64,000 nucleotides of DNA from Paraglaciecola sp. MB-3u-78. GTDB taxonomy: Bacteria > Pseudomonadota > Gammaproteobacteria > Enterobacterales > Alteromonadaceae. The stretch covers positions 682,001-746,000 of the forward strand of contig NZ_PJCF01000006.1 in assembly GCF_002835935.1 (NCBI RefSeq). The letters run 5' to 3'. The position numbers and the translations under genes were made by a program. Positions within the stretch are counted from its first letter, which is position 1; each line of letters opens with the position of its first letter. The notes below the pieces were generated by a model. That model saw only the letters and a program-made list of their open reading frames with translations, did not search any database and was not told the origin of the DNA. Shown piece by piece: positions 51,011 to 60,013 of this stretch.

Positions 51011-52345
51011 TTAGGTGCTGGGGATCGTCAGAACTTGTCCGATACGCACCACATCAGTATTTAGATTATTGGCTTTTTTCAGAGTACTGATTTGTACATT
51101 ATAACGTTGAGCCAGCAAAGATAATGATTCTCCGCTGCGCACTCTATGGGTGCGGTTTTGTTGCTTCCATTTAGCCCATAAAGAACCGTCCGGAGGTGAA
51201 CCTTTAAAATGTTGTTTAAGCCCATTAAATACTGACTGCGCCATCTTTTGCCGATACTCAGACCAATTCAGATTTCTTTCTTCTTGAGGGTTAGATATAA
51301 ATCCCATCTCTACCAAAATCGACGGGATATCTGGTGAGGTTAATACCGCAAAACTAGCTCCTTGGGGCGTCTTTTTATGTAATTTTGTTACTTTACCTAG
51401 GTGTTTGATCATGTCCCGACTCACGTCATAACTCGTGGTCAAAGAGTGGTCCATAGACATATCGAGAAACGTTTGAGCTAAATACCGTTCATTGGCTGTA
51501 TCTTGTATAATCTCAGCTGCACCGCCCAATAATTCAGAGTGGCGTTCGGTTCTTTCTAGCCAGCGACCCAATTCAGTGTTCGCCCTTTTCATAGATAACA
51601 CCCACACCGAGGCCCCTCTAGGCTGAGGTGTGGTAAACGCATCTGCGTGTATTGACACAAACATATCTGCTTTATGTTTTCTAGCAAGTTGGGGACGTTT
51701 ATTCGGAGAAATATAGTAGTCGCCGGTGCGTGTCATCACCGCTTTCATGCCTTTTTCTTTGTTAATTAGAGACTCTAAGCGTTTTGCTATACCCAATGTG
51801 ATATTTTTTTCATAACTACCGCTAGGGCCAATCGAGCCTGGATCTTCCCCACCGTGACCCGCATCTATGACAATCACTATGTCTCTGTCGGTTGTGGATG
51901 TTGAATTCAATACAATTTTTTGTGCTGCAGGGTCAGGGTCGTTGAGATCAATGACTAATCTATCGCCATAAGGTGCAGTAGGAGGCAAAGCAAAAATATT
52001 TTTTTCGAGTTTTTTATTTAACTCAATAACAACTCGCACTGATTGAGAATTTTTGGCCGTACTATAGCGGACTTTTTTCACCAGTTTGCTGTCATTAGCA
52101 ACCTTTTCAAAATCGAAATTCTTGGGTGTATTTTCTATATCGATAACTAATCGTTGTGGGTTTTTTAATGTGAAGTAACTGTAGGTAGGTGTATCAGCTA
52201 AATCGAAAACTAACCGTGTGGTGTTTGGAGAGGGCCAAATACGCAGTCCTTCAATGGTATTTTTAGCAAAACTGAGTGTACTGAAGGCCATCAGTAAAAA
52301 ACTGATTAATATTAGATTAAATTGTTTGGACCAAAACGTTTGCAT
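51011..52345 (-). CDS. amiB: N-acetylmuramoyl-L-alanine amidase AmiB-like
   Basis: A periplasmic amidase that cleaves septal peptidoglycan. 444 residues: signal peptide (LILISFLLMAFSTLSFA), an AMIN domain (about 30-140) for septal localisation, the amidase_3 catalytic domain with zinc ligands in DAGHGGEDPG, YEKN and SIHADAF and the catalytic glutamate in VEMGFISN, and one LysM domain at the C-terminus (THRVRSGESLSLLAQRY). Position between tsaE and mutL is conserved. Activation by EnvC/NlpD-type proteins is expected from the family. Confidence 0.95.
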   Translation of the reverse strand: MQTFWSKQFNLILISFLLMAFSTLSFAKNTIEGLRIWPSPNTTRLVFDLADTPTYSYFTLKNPQRLVIDIENTPKNFDFEKVANDSKLVKKVRYSTAKNSQSVRVVIELNKKLEKNIFALPPTAPYGDRLVIDLNDPDPAAQKIVLNSTSTTDRDIVIVIDAGHGGEDPGSIGPSGSYEKNITLGIAKRLESLINKEKGMKAVMTRTGDYYISPNKRPQLARKHKADMFVSIHADAFTTPQPRGASVWVLSMKRANTELGRWLERTERHSELLGGAAEIIQDTANERYLAQTFLDMSMDHSLTTSYDVSRDMIKHLGKVTKLHKKTPQGASFAVLTSPDIPSILVEMGFISNPQEERNLNWSEYRQKMAQSVFNGLKQHFKGSPPDGSLWAKWKQQNRTHRVRSGESLSLLAQRYNVQISTLKKANNLNTDVVRIGQVLTIPST

Positions 52346-52355
52346 TAATATTTTT

Positions 52356-52847
52356 CTAGTTTAATTGCTTAAGCAAATCCGAGCCTTTTGTAGACTTGGC
52401 CTGCATTGATAAGACCCGTCCTGCTTCCGTGAACCCAATACTAATGTGTAAATCCGCAGATGCCAAGAGGCCAGCGCCTTTGTCTGGCCATTCAATCAAA
52501 CAAATACAATCAGAATCGAAATAATCACGAATACCCATAAATTCTAACTCTTCAGGATCAGACAAACGGTACAAATCAAAGTGAAACACACGCCAGTTAG
52601 CTATTTCATAGGGTTCAACCAAAGTATAAGTCGGGCTTTTGACATGACCAATATGCCCTAAACCTTGAATAAAACCTCGACTAAATGTGGTTTTACCCGC
52701 GCCTAAATCCCCTTCAAGATAAATCACCATACCCTGATGACAGTTCTGAGCAAGTTTTCTAGCTAAAGCAACGGTGGCAGCTTCATCTGCTAACTCGTAA
52801 TGAGTTGGGGGTAAATAAGATGTGGGCGTAATCAAAGAAATGCTCAT
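52356..52847 (-). CDS. tsaE: tRNA threonylcarbamoyladenosine biosynthesis ATPase TsaE
   Basis: ATPase that with TsaB and TsaD makes t6A37 in tRNA. 163 residues, P-loop [26 protein letters not shown] switch, HFDLYRL, and LIEWPDKG. It overlaps the upstream nnr gene by 4 bp (ATGA), a sign of translational coupling. Confidence 0.95.
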   Translation of the reverse strand: MSISLITPTSYLPPTHYELADEAATVALARKLAQNCHQGMVIYLEGDLGAGKTTFSRGFIQGLGHIGHVKSPTYTLVEPYEIANWRVFHFDLYRLSDPEELEFMGIRDYFDSDCICLIEWPDKGAGLLASADLHISIGFTEAGRVLSMQAKSTKGSDLLKQLN

Positions 52848-54397
52848 AATCCGTTAACAATGGCTCGTAAAGGCTGCAATAAATCTGAGGCAATCATACC
52901 ACGTTGACCATACTGTGTGGCAACTCTGTCACCTGCTTCAGCATGAGCGCAGACCCCGTATACAGCCGCTTGTTGTGAAGTGAATCCTTGCGCCAAAAAA
53001 GCACCAATAACACCGGTTAGTAAATCACCCATGCCTGCCGTTGCCATACCAGGGTTACCCCCTTTGCAAACAAAGCATTGAGGCTCTTGGTGTGATCCAT
53101 TCTGTTGTATAATAGTGCCTGCACCTTTTAGAACACAGGTTGCCTGATATCTTTGAGCAATGTTTTGACTAGCCAAATACCTATCGTTTTCAATTTTAGC
53201 AATGTTGCCATTTAATAATCGACTCGCTTCGCCAGGATGGGGTGTTAATACTAATGCGGGTAAGCATGCCAAAATATTCTGCATGTCTGAATCATCTGCC
53301 ATGGCCGCTAACAAATTTAGGCCATCAGCATCAATCACTAATGGCTTCGGATGGTGTTTTAGGTATTCAAATAAACTAGAAAATTGCTGATGAGCCCAAT
53401 CATCTTGGCCTAATCCAGGCCCTATCACTATGCAGTGACACCAATCTAACGCTGCCTCAAGGTTTTTGTGAGTCAACATTATCTCTGGACGACCTGCAGA
53501 GATACCCATGATACTTGACTCATGGCAATAGACTTTTACTAAACCTACGCCACACCGTAAAGCTGACTCGGCACTGAGTCGAATTGCCCCTGGCATACCT
53601 TGATTACCGCCTATACACAGTAATTTTCCAAAAGAGCCCTTATTGCCATGCACTGGCCTTGCTTGCAGTGGTTGCAACATAGGCCAGTCGACTAATTGTG
53701 CTTCACTGTGAGCAATGTCAAAAAATTCTGTGCCGATTTTTAAATCAGCAAAAGTGAGCTTGCCGCAAAAGTCTTTACCAATACCGCTCACTAATCCTGG
53801 CTTGGTTGCAACAAAAGTGACAGTCACATCAGCTTTGATACAAATCGGTAAGGCTTGCCCTGTGTTAGCATTCATCCCTGATGGTAAGTCAATGCTCAAT
53901 ACAGGAATATTTGTTCGATTTATTTGTTGAATCACGGCTTGAAAAGTGGGTTTAACTTCGCCTGTGACCCCTGTTCCCAACAATGCATCCACTAATACAT
54001 CAAATTGTGAATAATTTTGTTCAGCAAATTTAAGTGTTTCACCCTCCAGCTTTTGCCATTCTAGTTGTGCTTGTTTTGCATCACCTACTAATTCTCTTTT
54101 TGGCTGTTCACAGATGACTACAACATTGATACCTTGCTGTTTGGCAAGTTTAGCCAATACATAACCATCTCCCGCATTATTACCGTTGCCAGCAACCACT
54201 ATAATATTTTGTACATTTGGCCATTGTTGCTTTAATACTTTAAACGCAGCTTCGCCTGCTCGTTGCATTAATTCAAACATAGTACATCCAGCTATCTGGG
54301 CTGCCTTGGGTTCTATCGTTCTGACTTGTTCTGAACTCACAATTTTATGTGCTAGAATCTCAACCGCTTGCTCGGTTAACAGGTTTGTCAATGTCAT
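52844..54397 (-). CDS. nnr: Bifunctional NAD(P)HX epimerase/dehydratase
   Basis: Repairs hydrated NAD(P)H. 517 residues: the N-terminal YjeF_N epimerase domain (about 20-230; [14 protein letters not shown]) and the C-terminal ADP/ATP-dependent dehydratase (about 240-510; [49 protein letters not shown]). Its start overlaps the divergent queG start by 7 bp; a downstream GTG near codon 20 is an alternative start. First gene of the superoperon. Confidence 0.93.
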   Translation of the reverse strand: MTLTNLLTEQAVEILAHKIVSSEQVRTIEPKAAQIAGCTMFELMQRAGEAAFKVLKQQWPNVQNIIVVAGNGNNAGDGYVLAKLAKQQGINVVVICEQPKRELVGDAKQAQLEWQKLEGETLKFAEQNYSQFDVLVDALLGTGVTGEVKPTFQAVIQQINRTNIPVLSIDLPSGMNANTGQALPICIKADVTVTFVATKPGLVSGIGKDFCGKLTFADLKIGTEFFDIAHSEAQLVDWPMLQPLQARPVHGNKGSFGKLLCIGGNQGMPGAIRLSAESALRCGVGLVKVYCHESSIMGISAGRPEIMLTHKNLEAALDWCHCIVIGPGLGQDDWAHQQFSSLFEYLKHHPKPLVIDADGLNLLAAMADDSDMQNILACLPALVLTPHPGEASRLLNGNIAKIENDRYLASQNIAQRYQATCVLKGAGTIIQQNGSHQEPQCFVCKGGNPGMATAGMGDLLTGVIGAFLAQGFTSQQAAVYGVCAHAEAGDRVATQYGQRGMIASDLLQPLRAIVNGL

Positions 54398-55536
54398 CTC
54401 TAAACACTTCTGAATTATTGTCTTTAGCTGAAAATATCAAGGCTTGGGGTAAAGTGCTAGGTTTTCAGCAAGTGGGTATTTGTGATGTTGACCTAGAACA
54501 GCATGAATCCCACCTGCAATCATGGCTGGAAAAAGGCTATGCCGGTGAAATGCATTACATGGCAGAGCATGGTATGAAAAGGGCTCGACCCGCTGAATTG
54601 CTGCCCGGTACGATGCGAGTTATCAGTGTCAGAATGGATTATCTGCCCCCTGATGCGAAATTTGCCCACACCTTAAAAAATAAACAACAAGCTTACATTA
54701 GTCGTTATGCTTTGGGACGCGACTATCACAAGTTGTTACGTGCTCGTTTGAAAAAGCTTGGCGATAAAATCAAAACTGAATGTGAAGATTTAAATTTCCG
54801 ACCTTTTGTTGATTCAGCTCCAGTACTCGAACACGCCATTGCCGAAAAAGCCGGTATTGGTTGGACAGGTAAGCATTCACTTACTATCAATAAAGAAGCT
54901 GGTTCTTGGTTCTTTTTAGGCGAGTTGTTTGTGGATATTCCTTTGCCTGTGGATAAGGCGGTGGAAGACAACTGCGGTAATTGCACCGCTTGCATAACCA
55001 TCTGCCCCACCCAAGCTATAGTAGAACCTTATGTGGTGGACGCAAGACGCTGTATTTCATACCTGACCATAGAACAAAAAGGGGCTATTCCCGAGCAATA
55101 CCGTAGCTTAATTGGTAACCGCGTCTATGGCTGTGATGACTGTCAACTTATTTGCCCGTGGAACCGTTACGCCCATATTACAGATGAAGCCGATTTCCAC
55201 CCTAGGCAAAAACTAATGAGCCAAGAACTTATCGACTTGTTTGCTTGGGATGAACCCACCTTTCTGAAAAATACCGAAGGTTCAGCGATCCGGCGTATTG
55301 GTTTTGAGCGTTGGCAACGTAATTTAGCAGTGGGCTTAGGTAATGCGCCTTATTCGACTCAGATTGTTAGCACGTTGCAAGGCGCCTTGGATCACGCAAC
55401 AGATTTAGTCAAAGAACATATTCAATGGGCCTTGGCACAACACCAGCACAGAGCAACGCAGGATGAAAAATCCGATAACCGCTTAACTCAAAGGTTAGTT
55501 CGTAGCATCGAAAAAGGGTTGGTTCGGGATGCGTAA
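54391..55536 (+). CDS. queG: Epoxyqueuosine reductase QueG
   Basis: Reduces epoxyqueuosine in tRNA to queuosine using cobalamin and two [4Fe-4S] clusters. 381 residues from the ATG at 54391 ([10 protein letters not shown]). Cluster motifs CGNCTACITICPTQAI and CDDCQLICPWN are intact, preceded by WTGKHSL. In E. coli it is likewise divergent from the yjeF (nnr) gene. Confidence 0.95.
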   Translation: MSSLNTSELLSLAENIKAWGKVLGFQQVGICDVDLEQHESHLQSWLEKGYAGEMHYMAEHGMKRARPAELLPGTMRVISVRMDYLPPDAKFAHTLKNKQQAYISRYALGRDYHKLLRARLKKLGDKIKTECEDLNFRPFVDSAPVLEHAIAEKAGIGWTGKHSLTINKEAGSWFFLGELFVDIPLPVDKAVEDNCGNCTACITICPTQAIVEPYVVDARRCISYLTIEQKGAIPEQYRSLIGNRVYGCDDCQLICPWNRYAHITDEADFHPRQKLMSQELIDLFAWDEPTFLKNTEGSAIRRIGFERWQRNLAVGLGNAPYSTQIVSTLQGALDHATDLVKEHIQWALAQHQHRATQDEKSDNRLTQRLVRSIEKGLVRDA

Positions 55537-55564
55537 TCAAGGATGAATGCACTCTCACTTACCT

Positions 55565-55942
55565 CTAAACGTAATCTTTAACAATTCTACACACCGCCCC
55601 ATGAGATGAAGAAAGTTGCATATTTGACTCAATATGATCAGCAGGGTAACCATACAGGCCGAAACGGTTGCCACGGCTATGGCTGATGATCAGTGCAAAA
55701 TTGGGGTGAAAATCAATGTTTCCTCGAAAAGGATCTAAAACAGGTATCTTGTATCGCGCCAAATGCAAAAGGCCGATTTTTCTGCCGTTTCGAAATACAA
55801 CGTTATCAAATATTGGTTTTTCGATAATAGCATAAACAGCAAATTTGGGGATCTGGACTGGCACACCCTGCCAGACCATTTCGACTATTTGCAGCTTCTC
55901 AGCCAGTGATGATATTGACTTGGGTAATTCAAATGTTTTCAT
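55565..55942 (-). CDS. CheW-like domain protein, orphan
   Basis: About 125 residues with a CheW-like beta-barrel: RKIGLLHLARYKIPVLDPFRG and FALIISHSRGNRFGLYGYPADHI. CheW proteins couple receptors to CheA kinases, but there is no chemotaxis gene in this window. The start at 55942 has AGGAG at 5 bp spacing; the ATG at 55945 is closer than usual. It is convergent with queG. Confidence 0.72.
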   Translation of the reverse strand: MKTFELPKSISSLAEKLQIVEMVWQGVPVQIPKFAVYAIIEKPIFDNVVFRNGRKIGLLHLARYKIPVLDPFRGNIDFHPNFALIISHSRGNRFGLYGYPADHIESNMQLSSSHGAVCRIVKDYV

Positions 55943-56011
55943 CATTTCTCCTGAGATTAGTAACTACTCATCAAAAGATAGTGGATAAGTACAAGATAAG
56001 TACAAAAATCG

Positions 56012-56725
56012 TCAAAAACTTAAGTAATAATCTTTGCAAAGAGCAATATATTCTTTGGAATAGTGGCCTAGTTGATTGTAAATTGTTAGTTTTTCAGAGA
56101 TTTTAGTTTGTTTTGTACGACTAAATTCTAATAAAAGTCGCGTCACATGTGTTTGGGGTTTTGGCTGTACTAGAAGCTCCCGCATACAATATAGCCCCGC
56201 TGTTTCAGCATCCACTATGAAGACCTTAGCTACATCCGCTGGCAAGACACAACAAAATTTGCCGCTAGCAGATAAGTGTTGTGTGACTTCTTGCAAAAGT
56301 GTTGGATGATCTAACTCAATCGTTTGCCGAGCATTGAGTCGATTTTTTGCCGAGTGAGCTTTGTTTGCGCTGACATTAATTGAAAAATAAGGAGGATTGC
56401 TGACAATTAAGTCATAAAGGGTACCAATAGGAAATTGTTGTAGGCTTGTATGCTGAAAAGTCAGCTGCAGTGCCCAGGGGCAATTCTTCTCATTGTCTTT
56501 AGCTTGTGCAATCGCGGCAAAGTCGATATCTATCCCGTCTATCAAACAAGTAGGTTGCGCTTTTTGAGCCAACATAATGGCTAACAATCCACTACCCGTG
56601 CCAATATCTAAAATACGCTGGGCGTTATTAGTTTGCACCCAACTGCCTAACAAAATACTGTCGGTACCCACTTTCATAGCGCAAGCATCGTGTTCGATAG
56701 TGAATTTTTTAAACGTAAATCCCAC
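56012..56725 (-). CDS. trmN: tRNA1(Val) (adenine37-N6)-methyltransferase, TrmN6/YfiC
   Basis: SAM-dependent methyltransferase of 237 residues acting on A37 of tRNA-Val. SAM-binding ILDIGTGSGLLAIMLAQ, acidic loop DGIDID, and the N6-methyltransferase motif SNPPYF. It starts 1 bp from the stop of the upstream NAD-binding gene. Confidence 0.92.
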   Translation of the reverse strand: MGFTFKKFTIEHDACAMKVGTDSILLGSWVQTNNAQRILDIGTGSGLLAIMLAQKAQPTCLIDGIDIDFAAIAQAKDNEKNCPWALQLTFQHTSLQQFPIGTLYDLIVSNPPYFSINVSANKAHSAKNRLNARQTIELDHPTLLQEVTQHLSASGKFCCVLPADVAKVFIVDAETAGLYCMRELLVQPKPQTHVTRLLLEFSRTKQTKISEKLTIYNQLGHYSKEYIALCKDYYLSF

Positions 56726-56726
56726 T

Positions 56727-57350
56727 TTAGAATACCTGTAGGCGGATCATCTGAGCCGCCACATCAGCAGCCTGGACAGGTTTGTATTTGCTTAAACTAC
56801 CTATCAACAGCGGAGACAAAAATGGACCTAATATACCGGCAAATTTTTCGGCAGGCCTCATATCTTCTCGCTCACCTAATAACAATGAGGGTCTGACCGC
56901 AGCAGCATTATGCAAACCCGACATACCCAAAATGGCATTTTCTAATTCACCTTTTACCCGTAAGTAAAAATTGTGACTTTTAGCGTTAGCACCCACTGAG
57001 GAAATCCAAACAAAGCTAACGGCACGTTGTGCTCTGGCGAGTTGCGCTGCGACATGTACATATTCAAAGTCTACTTTTCGAAATGCACTCTTGCTTCCGG
57101 ATTTTTTGATTGTGGTGCCTAAACACACGTAAATATGCTGACAACCGAAGTAACCTTGGTAATCCTCTAAGTTTTCAAAATCGACAACTATAGGCTCTAC
57201 CTTATCGGTATTTCCGGCAAAAAAATCTTTTGATAATGGTTTACGAACCAAACACGTGACGGTTTGATATCGGTGGTCTCTGCAGAGCTGCTCGACCAAT
57301 GTTTTACCAACTAAACCTGTGGCACCTAAAACTAAAGCCGCTTTTAACAT
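56727..57350 (-). CDS. NAD(P)H-binding oxidoreductase of the atypical SDR type
   Basis: 207 residues with an N-terminal Rossmann motif LVLGATGLVGKTLVEQL and CLGTTIKKSGSKSAFRKVD (HTATIP2/TIP30-like). Members bind NADPH and have no agreed substrate. It is translationally close to trmN (1-bp gap). Two CAGGTAA copies sit just upstream; one is likely the ribosome site. Confidence 0.78.
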   Translation of the reverse strand: MLKAALVLGATGLVGKTLVEQLCRDHRYQTVTCLVRKPLSKDFFAGNTDKVEPIVVDFENLEDYQGYFGCQHIYVCLGTTIKKSGSKSAFRKVDFEYVHVAAQLARAQRAVSFVWISSVGANAKSHNFYLRVKGELENAILGMSGLHNAAAVRPSLLLGEREDMRPAEKFAGILGPFLSPLLIGSLSKYKPVQAADVAAQMIRLQVF

Positions 57351-57490
57351 CTGTTACCTGCAATTTTACCTGTAGGTAAGAAATCCCTACAATGCGGTTA
57401 AAGGGACATGCCCTTAAAATAATAATGCATCTTATCCTAATTACTAAAGGAGAGAGCAAAGTAGATAGTAGTAAAAGCTAAAAAGAATTT

Positions 57491-57668
57491 GAATGTCAAA
57501 AACGGTATCTTTTTTCAGTTCTTTTCTATTGGATTGTTTTGCCCAGATACCCAAATTTTTAGTTTTGCATCTAAATCGAAATGCCCAGCGGTTTCGATTT
57601 TAAATTGGGTGATGGCGCGGTAGGGAATCGAATGATAATCGACTTTTCGGCCCGTCATACCTTGTTTA
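57491..57668 (-). pseudogene. Truncated, frameshifted duplicate of the PH-domain gene
   Basis: Positions 57491-57668 align by eye with 57928-58106 of the intact gene, about four in five bases identical, with one net deleted base near the stretch encoding PIEKELKK that breaks the frame. Its N-terminal half is missing; upstream (57669-57838) the minus strand instead encodes a short membrane segment (WLKIIVGAFVLILFITMG) in another frame that does not match the intact gene. It is therefore a partial, decayed tandem copy. Confidence 0.75.
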
Positions 57669-57895
57669 TTACTTCCCCTTGGAATTTCATAGTCTTAAAT
57701 AAACTGATCCCCATCGTAATAAAGAGGATTAGCACAAACGCTCCAACGATAATTTTTAACCATGTAGAGCCTGGGGATATACTTTCAATTAGGGTATCGC
57801 TTAAGTTTATAGCTGAAGTAATTCAGAAAGGTGCTTAGAGGATGCATCTAAAATATGGACTTTGCCGATAAGAAACTGATAACAAGCTATTGCCC

Positions 57896-58270
57896 TTAAG
57901 CAAACATATGAGTAGCCAACGTTTTTTGAATCCCTACAACGGTATCTTTCTTGAGTTCTTTTTCAATGGGATTGTCTTGCCCAGATATCCAGATTTTGAG
58001 TTCTGCGTCTAAATCAAAGTGTCCGGCCGTTTCGATTTTAAATTGGGTAATGGCGCGGTAGGGGATAGAATGATAGTCGACCTTACGGCCAGTCATACCT
58101 TGTTTATCAATCAGGATAAGACGTTTATTAGTGAATACATACATATCTCGTACAACTTTAAAAACCCGTTGTATGCTCTCTGTATCACCGATAATGGGTG
58201 CTAATTCTTCTACCACTTCACTGATATCAATTTCAGACGCGTTGCCAAGTAATGCATCGAGTAATCCCAT
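57896..58270 (-). CDS. Bacterial PH-domain protein
   Basis: 124 residues: MGLLDALLGNASEIDISEVV, then a PH-like fold with FVFTNKRLILIDKQG-type core (here MYVFTNKRLILIDKQGMTGR) and YHSIPYRAITQFKIE. Family members (DUF1696/bPH) are of unknown function, often in Gram-negative cytoplasm. Start at 58270 has AAGGAAC upstream; the frame extends to 58285. A broken partial copy lies downstream. Confidence 0.82.
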   Translation of the reverse strand: MGLLDALLGNASEIDISEVVEELAPIIGDTESIQRVFKVVRDMYVFTNKRLILIDKQGMTGRKVDYHSIPYRAITQFKIETAGHFDLDAELKIWISGQDNPIEKELKKDTVVGIQKTLATHMFA

Positions 58271-58385
58271 TTTTTGTTCCTTCAAATATTTAGTGAGTGA
58301 TCAGCATAATTGTTGATGCGAAAATAGCAACTACAGGCTACCATCCCAAATCTTTAGGTGCCCTGATGAAGGTGATTATAAATTT

Positions 58386-59381
58386 ATGTCTAGTGTGACT
58401 TTTGCCGATGTGCAAACTGCCGAAAAACGTATCAGTCCTTTTATCAATAAAACGCCAGTGCTTGAGTCTCAGTTATTAAATAGCTGGCTAGGGCACAAGT
58501 TGTTTTTTAAAGCAGAGTGTTTTCAGAAAACAGGGGCCTTTAAATTGCGTGGCGCACTGAATATGATGTTAAAAGCCAAAGAGGAAGGGCGACTTGGTAA
58601 TCAAGTGGTTGCCAGTAGTTCGGGTAATCACGCACAAGCCGTGGCTTATGCCGCTAAAATATTGGGTGTTAAAGCCACAATTTATAGTGCACAGAACTTA
58701 TCTAAAGTAAAAGCAGCGGCAACCAAGTATTACGGCGCGTCACTTGACTTAAGTGCGACACGCAAAGAAGCGGATGAAAAGGTCGCCGAGGCGGCGAGTA
58801 AATCAGGCGTATTATGGATGCCCCCCTTCAATCATAACGATATTATAGCCGGCCAAGGTACCGCTGCACTTGAGGCCATTGGGCAAACGGGTGAAGTGAA
58901 TAGTGTGTTCGCACCAGTGGGCGGTGGTGGATTGGTGTCGGGTTCTTTGTTAAGCACCAGAGCTTTGCTGCCTAAGGCAAGTGTTATAGGCGCGGAACCC
59001 TTGGTGGCAAATGATGCAGCAGAATCTCTGCGTACGGGTGTTATTCAATCTTTAACAGAGCAGCCTAATACGTTGGCAGATGGTGCGGCAACACTGCAAG
59101 TGGGTGAAAAGACCTTTCCACATTTGCAGGCCTTAGATGGTTTTTATGAGGTAGATGAAACCACCATTGCATATTGGACTCAATGGCTTCAACACTTACT
59201 TAAAATACATGTTGAGCCTACTTGTGCAATGAGTATGGGAGCAGTGGTTGCGTGGCTTAAATCACAGACAAGTGAGCAAAAGGTATTAGTGATGTTATCT
59301 GGTGGCAATATTGATCAACAAAAAATGCGCCAAATATGGCAAGACGATCACTTACAACAAATTCCTAGTTTGTTGATTTAA
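58386..59381 (+). CDS. Threonine/serine dehydratase, PLP-dependent
   Basis: 331 residues of fold type II. The PLP lysine sits in KAECFQKTGAFKLRGAL, the phosphate-binding loops are SSSGNHAQAVAYAA and GGGGLVSG, and the end carries MLSGGNID. It deaminates threonine or serine to the ketoacid; serine racemase-like activity is an alternative. No ACT regulatory domain, so it is probably a catabolic rather than a biosynthetic (IlvA) type. Confidence 0.9.
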   Translation: MSSVTFADVQTAEKRISPFINKTPVLESQLLNSWLGHKLFFKAECFQKTGAFKLRGALNMMLKAKEEGRLGNQVVASSSGNHAQAVAYAAKILGVKATIYSAQNLSKVKAAATKYYGASLDLSATRKEADEKVAEAASKSGVLWMPPFNHNDIIAGQGTAALEAIGQTGEVNSVFAPVGGGGLVSGSLLSTRALLPKASVIGAEPLVANDAAESLRTGVIQSLTEQPNTLADGAATLQVGEKTFPHLQALDGFYEVDETTIAYWTQWLQHLLKIHVEPTCAMSMGAVVAWLKSQTSEQKVLVMLSGGNIDQQKMRQIWQDDHLQQIPSLLI

Positions 59382-59445
59382 AAACTAAAAGCTGCGATAA
59401 CTCATTTATTATCGTCATCTGTGTCATCATTCTTATGAAAAAAAT

Positions 59446-59846
59446 TTGGGAGTAAACAATACATTGCGGATCTATTCAGCAAGCATAATATTAAGTCTAT
59501 TGGCGTTAATACCCCACACAAGTTTTGCTCAAGAAAGGGTCTTTACTCAAGCCAACTGCACTATTGTGTATTCTTTAGAACGCTCAGCTTATAAGTATTT
59601 TAATAGCGAAATTGACCAGTTAAGAGTGTAATTAAATAAGAAAAACATCCATTTTATTGACTTAAACAACTGGGGTAAAAAGCCAGCGCATATAGAATTT
59701 AGTGGTAGATTACGCAATCAATTGCGCCAGCATACGATCTTAAAAGTGGTATAAACCAAGCGGTTCTAGTGAATGATCAAGGGGAATTGTTAAGCCGATA
59801 CAGTGGTTCGGTCACCTTGGTTAACGCTCTATTAGATTGTCACTAG
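59446..59846 (+). pseudogene. Broken gene for a small exported thioredoxin-like (DUF4174-like) protein
   Basis: From 59446 the frame encodes a signal peptide (IYSASIILSLLALIPHTSFA) then ANCTIVYSLERSAYKYFN, hits TAA after DQLRV (59629-59631), continues in the same frame as LNKKNIHFIDLNNWGKKPAH, and shifts frame near 59740 to YDLKSGINQAVLVNDQGELL and SRYSGSVTLVNALLDCH with a stop at 59844-59846. The pattern recalls DUF4174-type redox-fold proteins. One nonsense codon and one frameshift make it inactive. Confidence 0.6.
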
Positions 59847-60013
59847 ATACTGTTTATTAAAAAACTATAAGCTTTTTGATACAAAGTGTAAGGCGATTGC
59901 CACAAAATTTCTTTTTCACATCCAAACTGTGACGCAGCACATTTAGAAACACTCATCAATATACAAGTATTGCATCAACTAAAAATCTAGGGCAAATTAA
60001 GTAAAACTTTTAG

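Noticed and set aside
57581-57838. 85-codon plus-strand ORF
   Set aside because: It is the antisense of the decayed PH-domain copy; the same antisense frame also appears opposite the intact copy at 58019.
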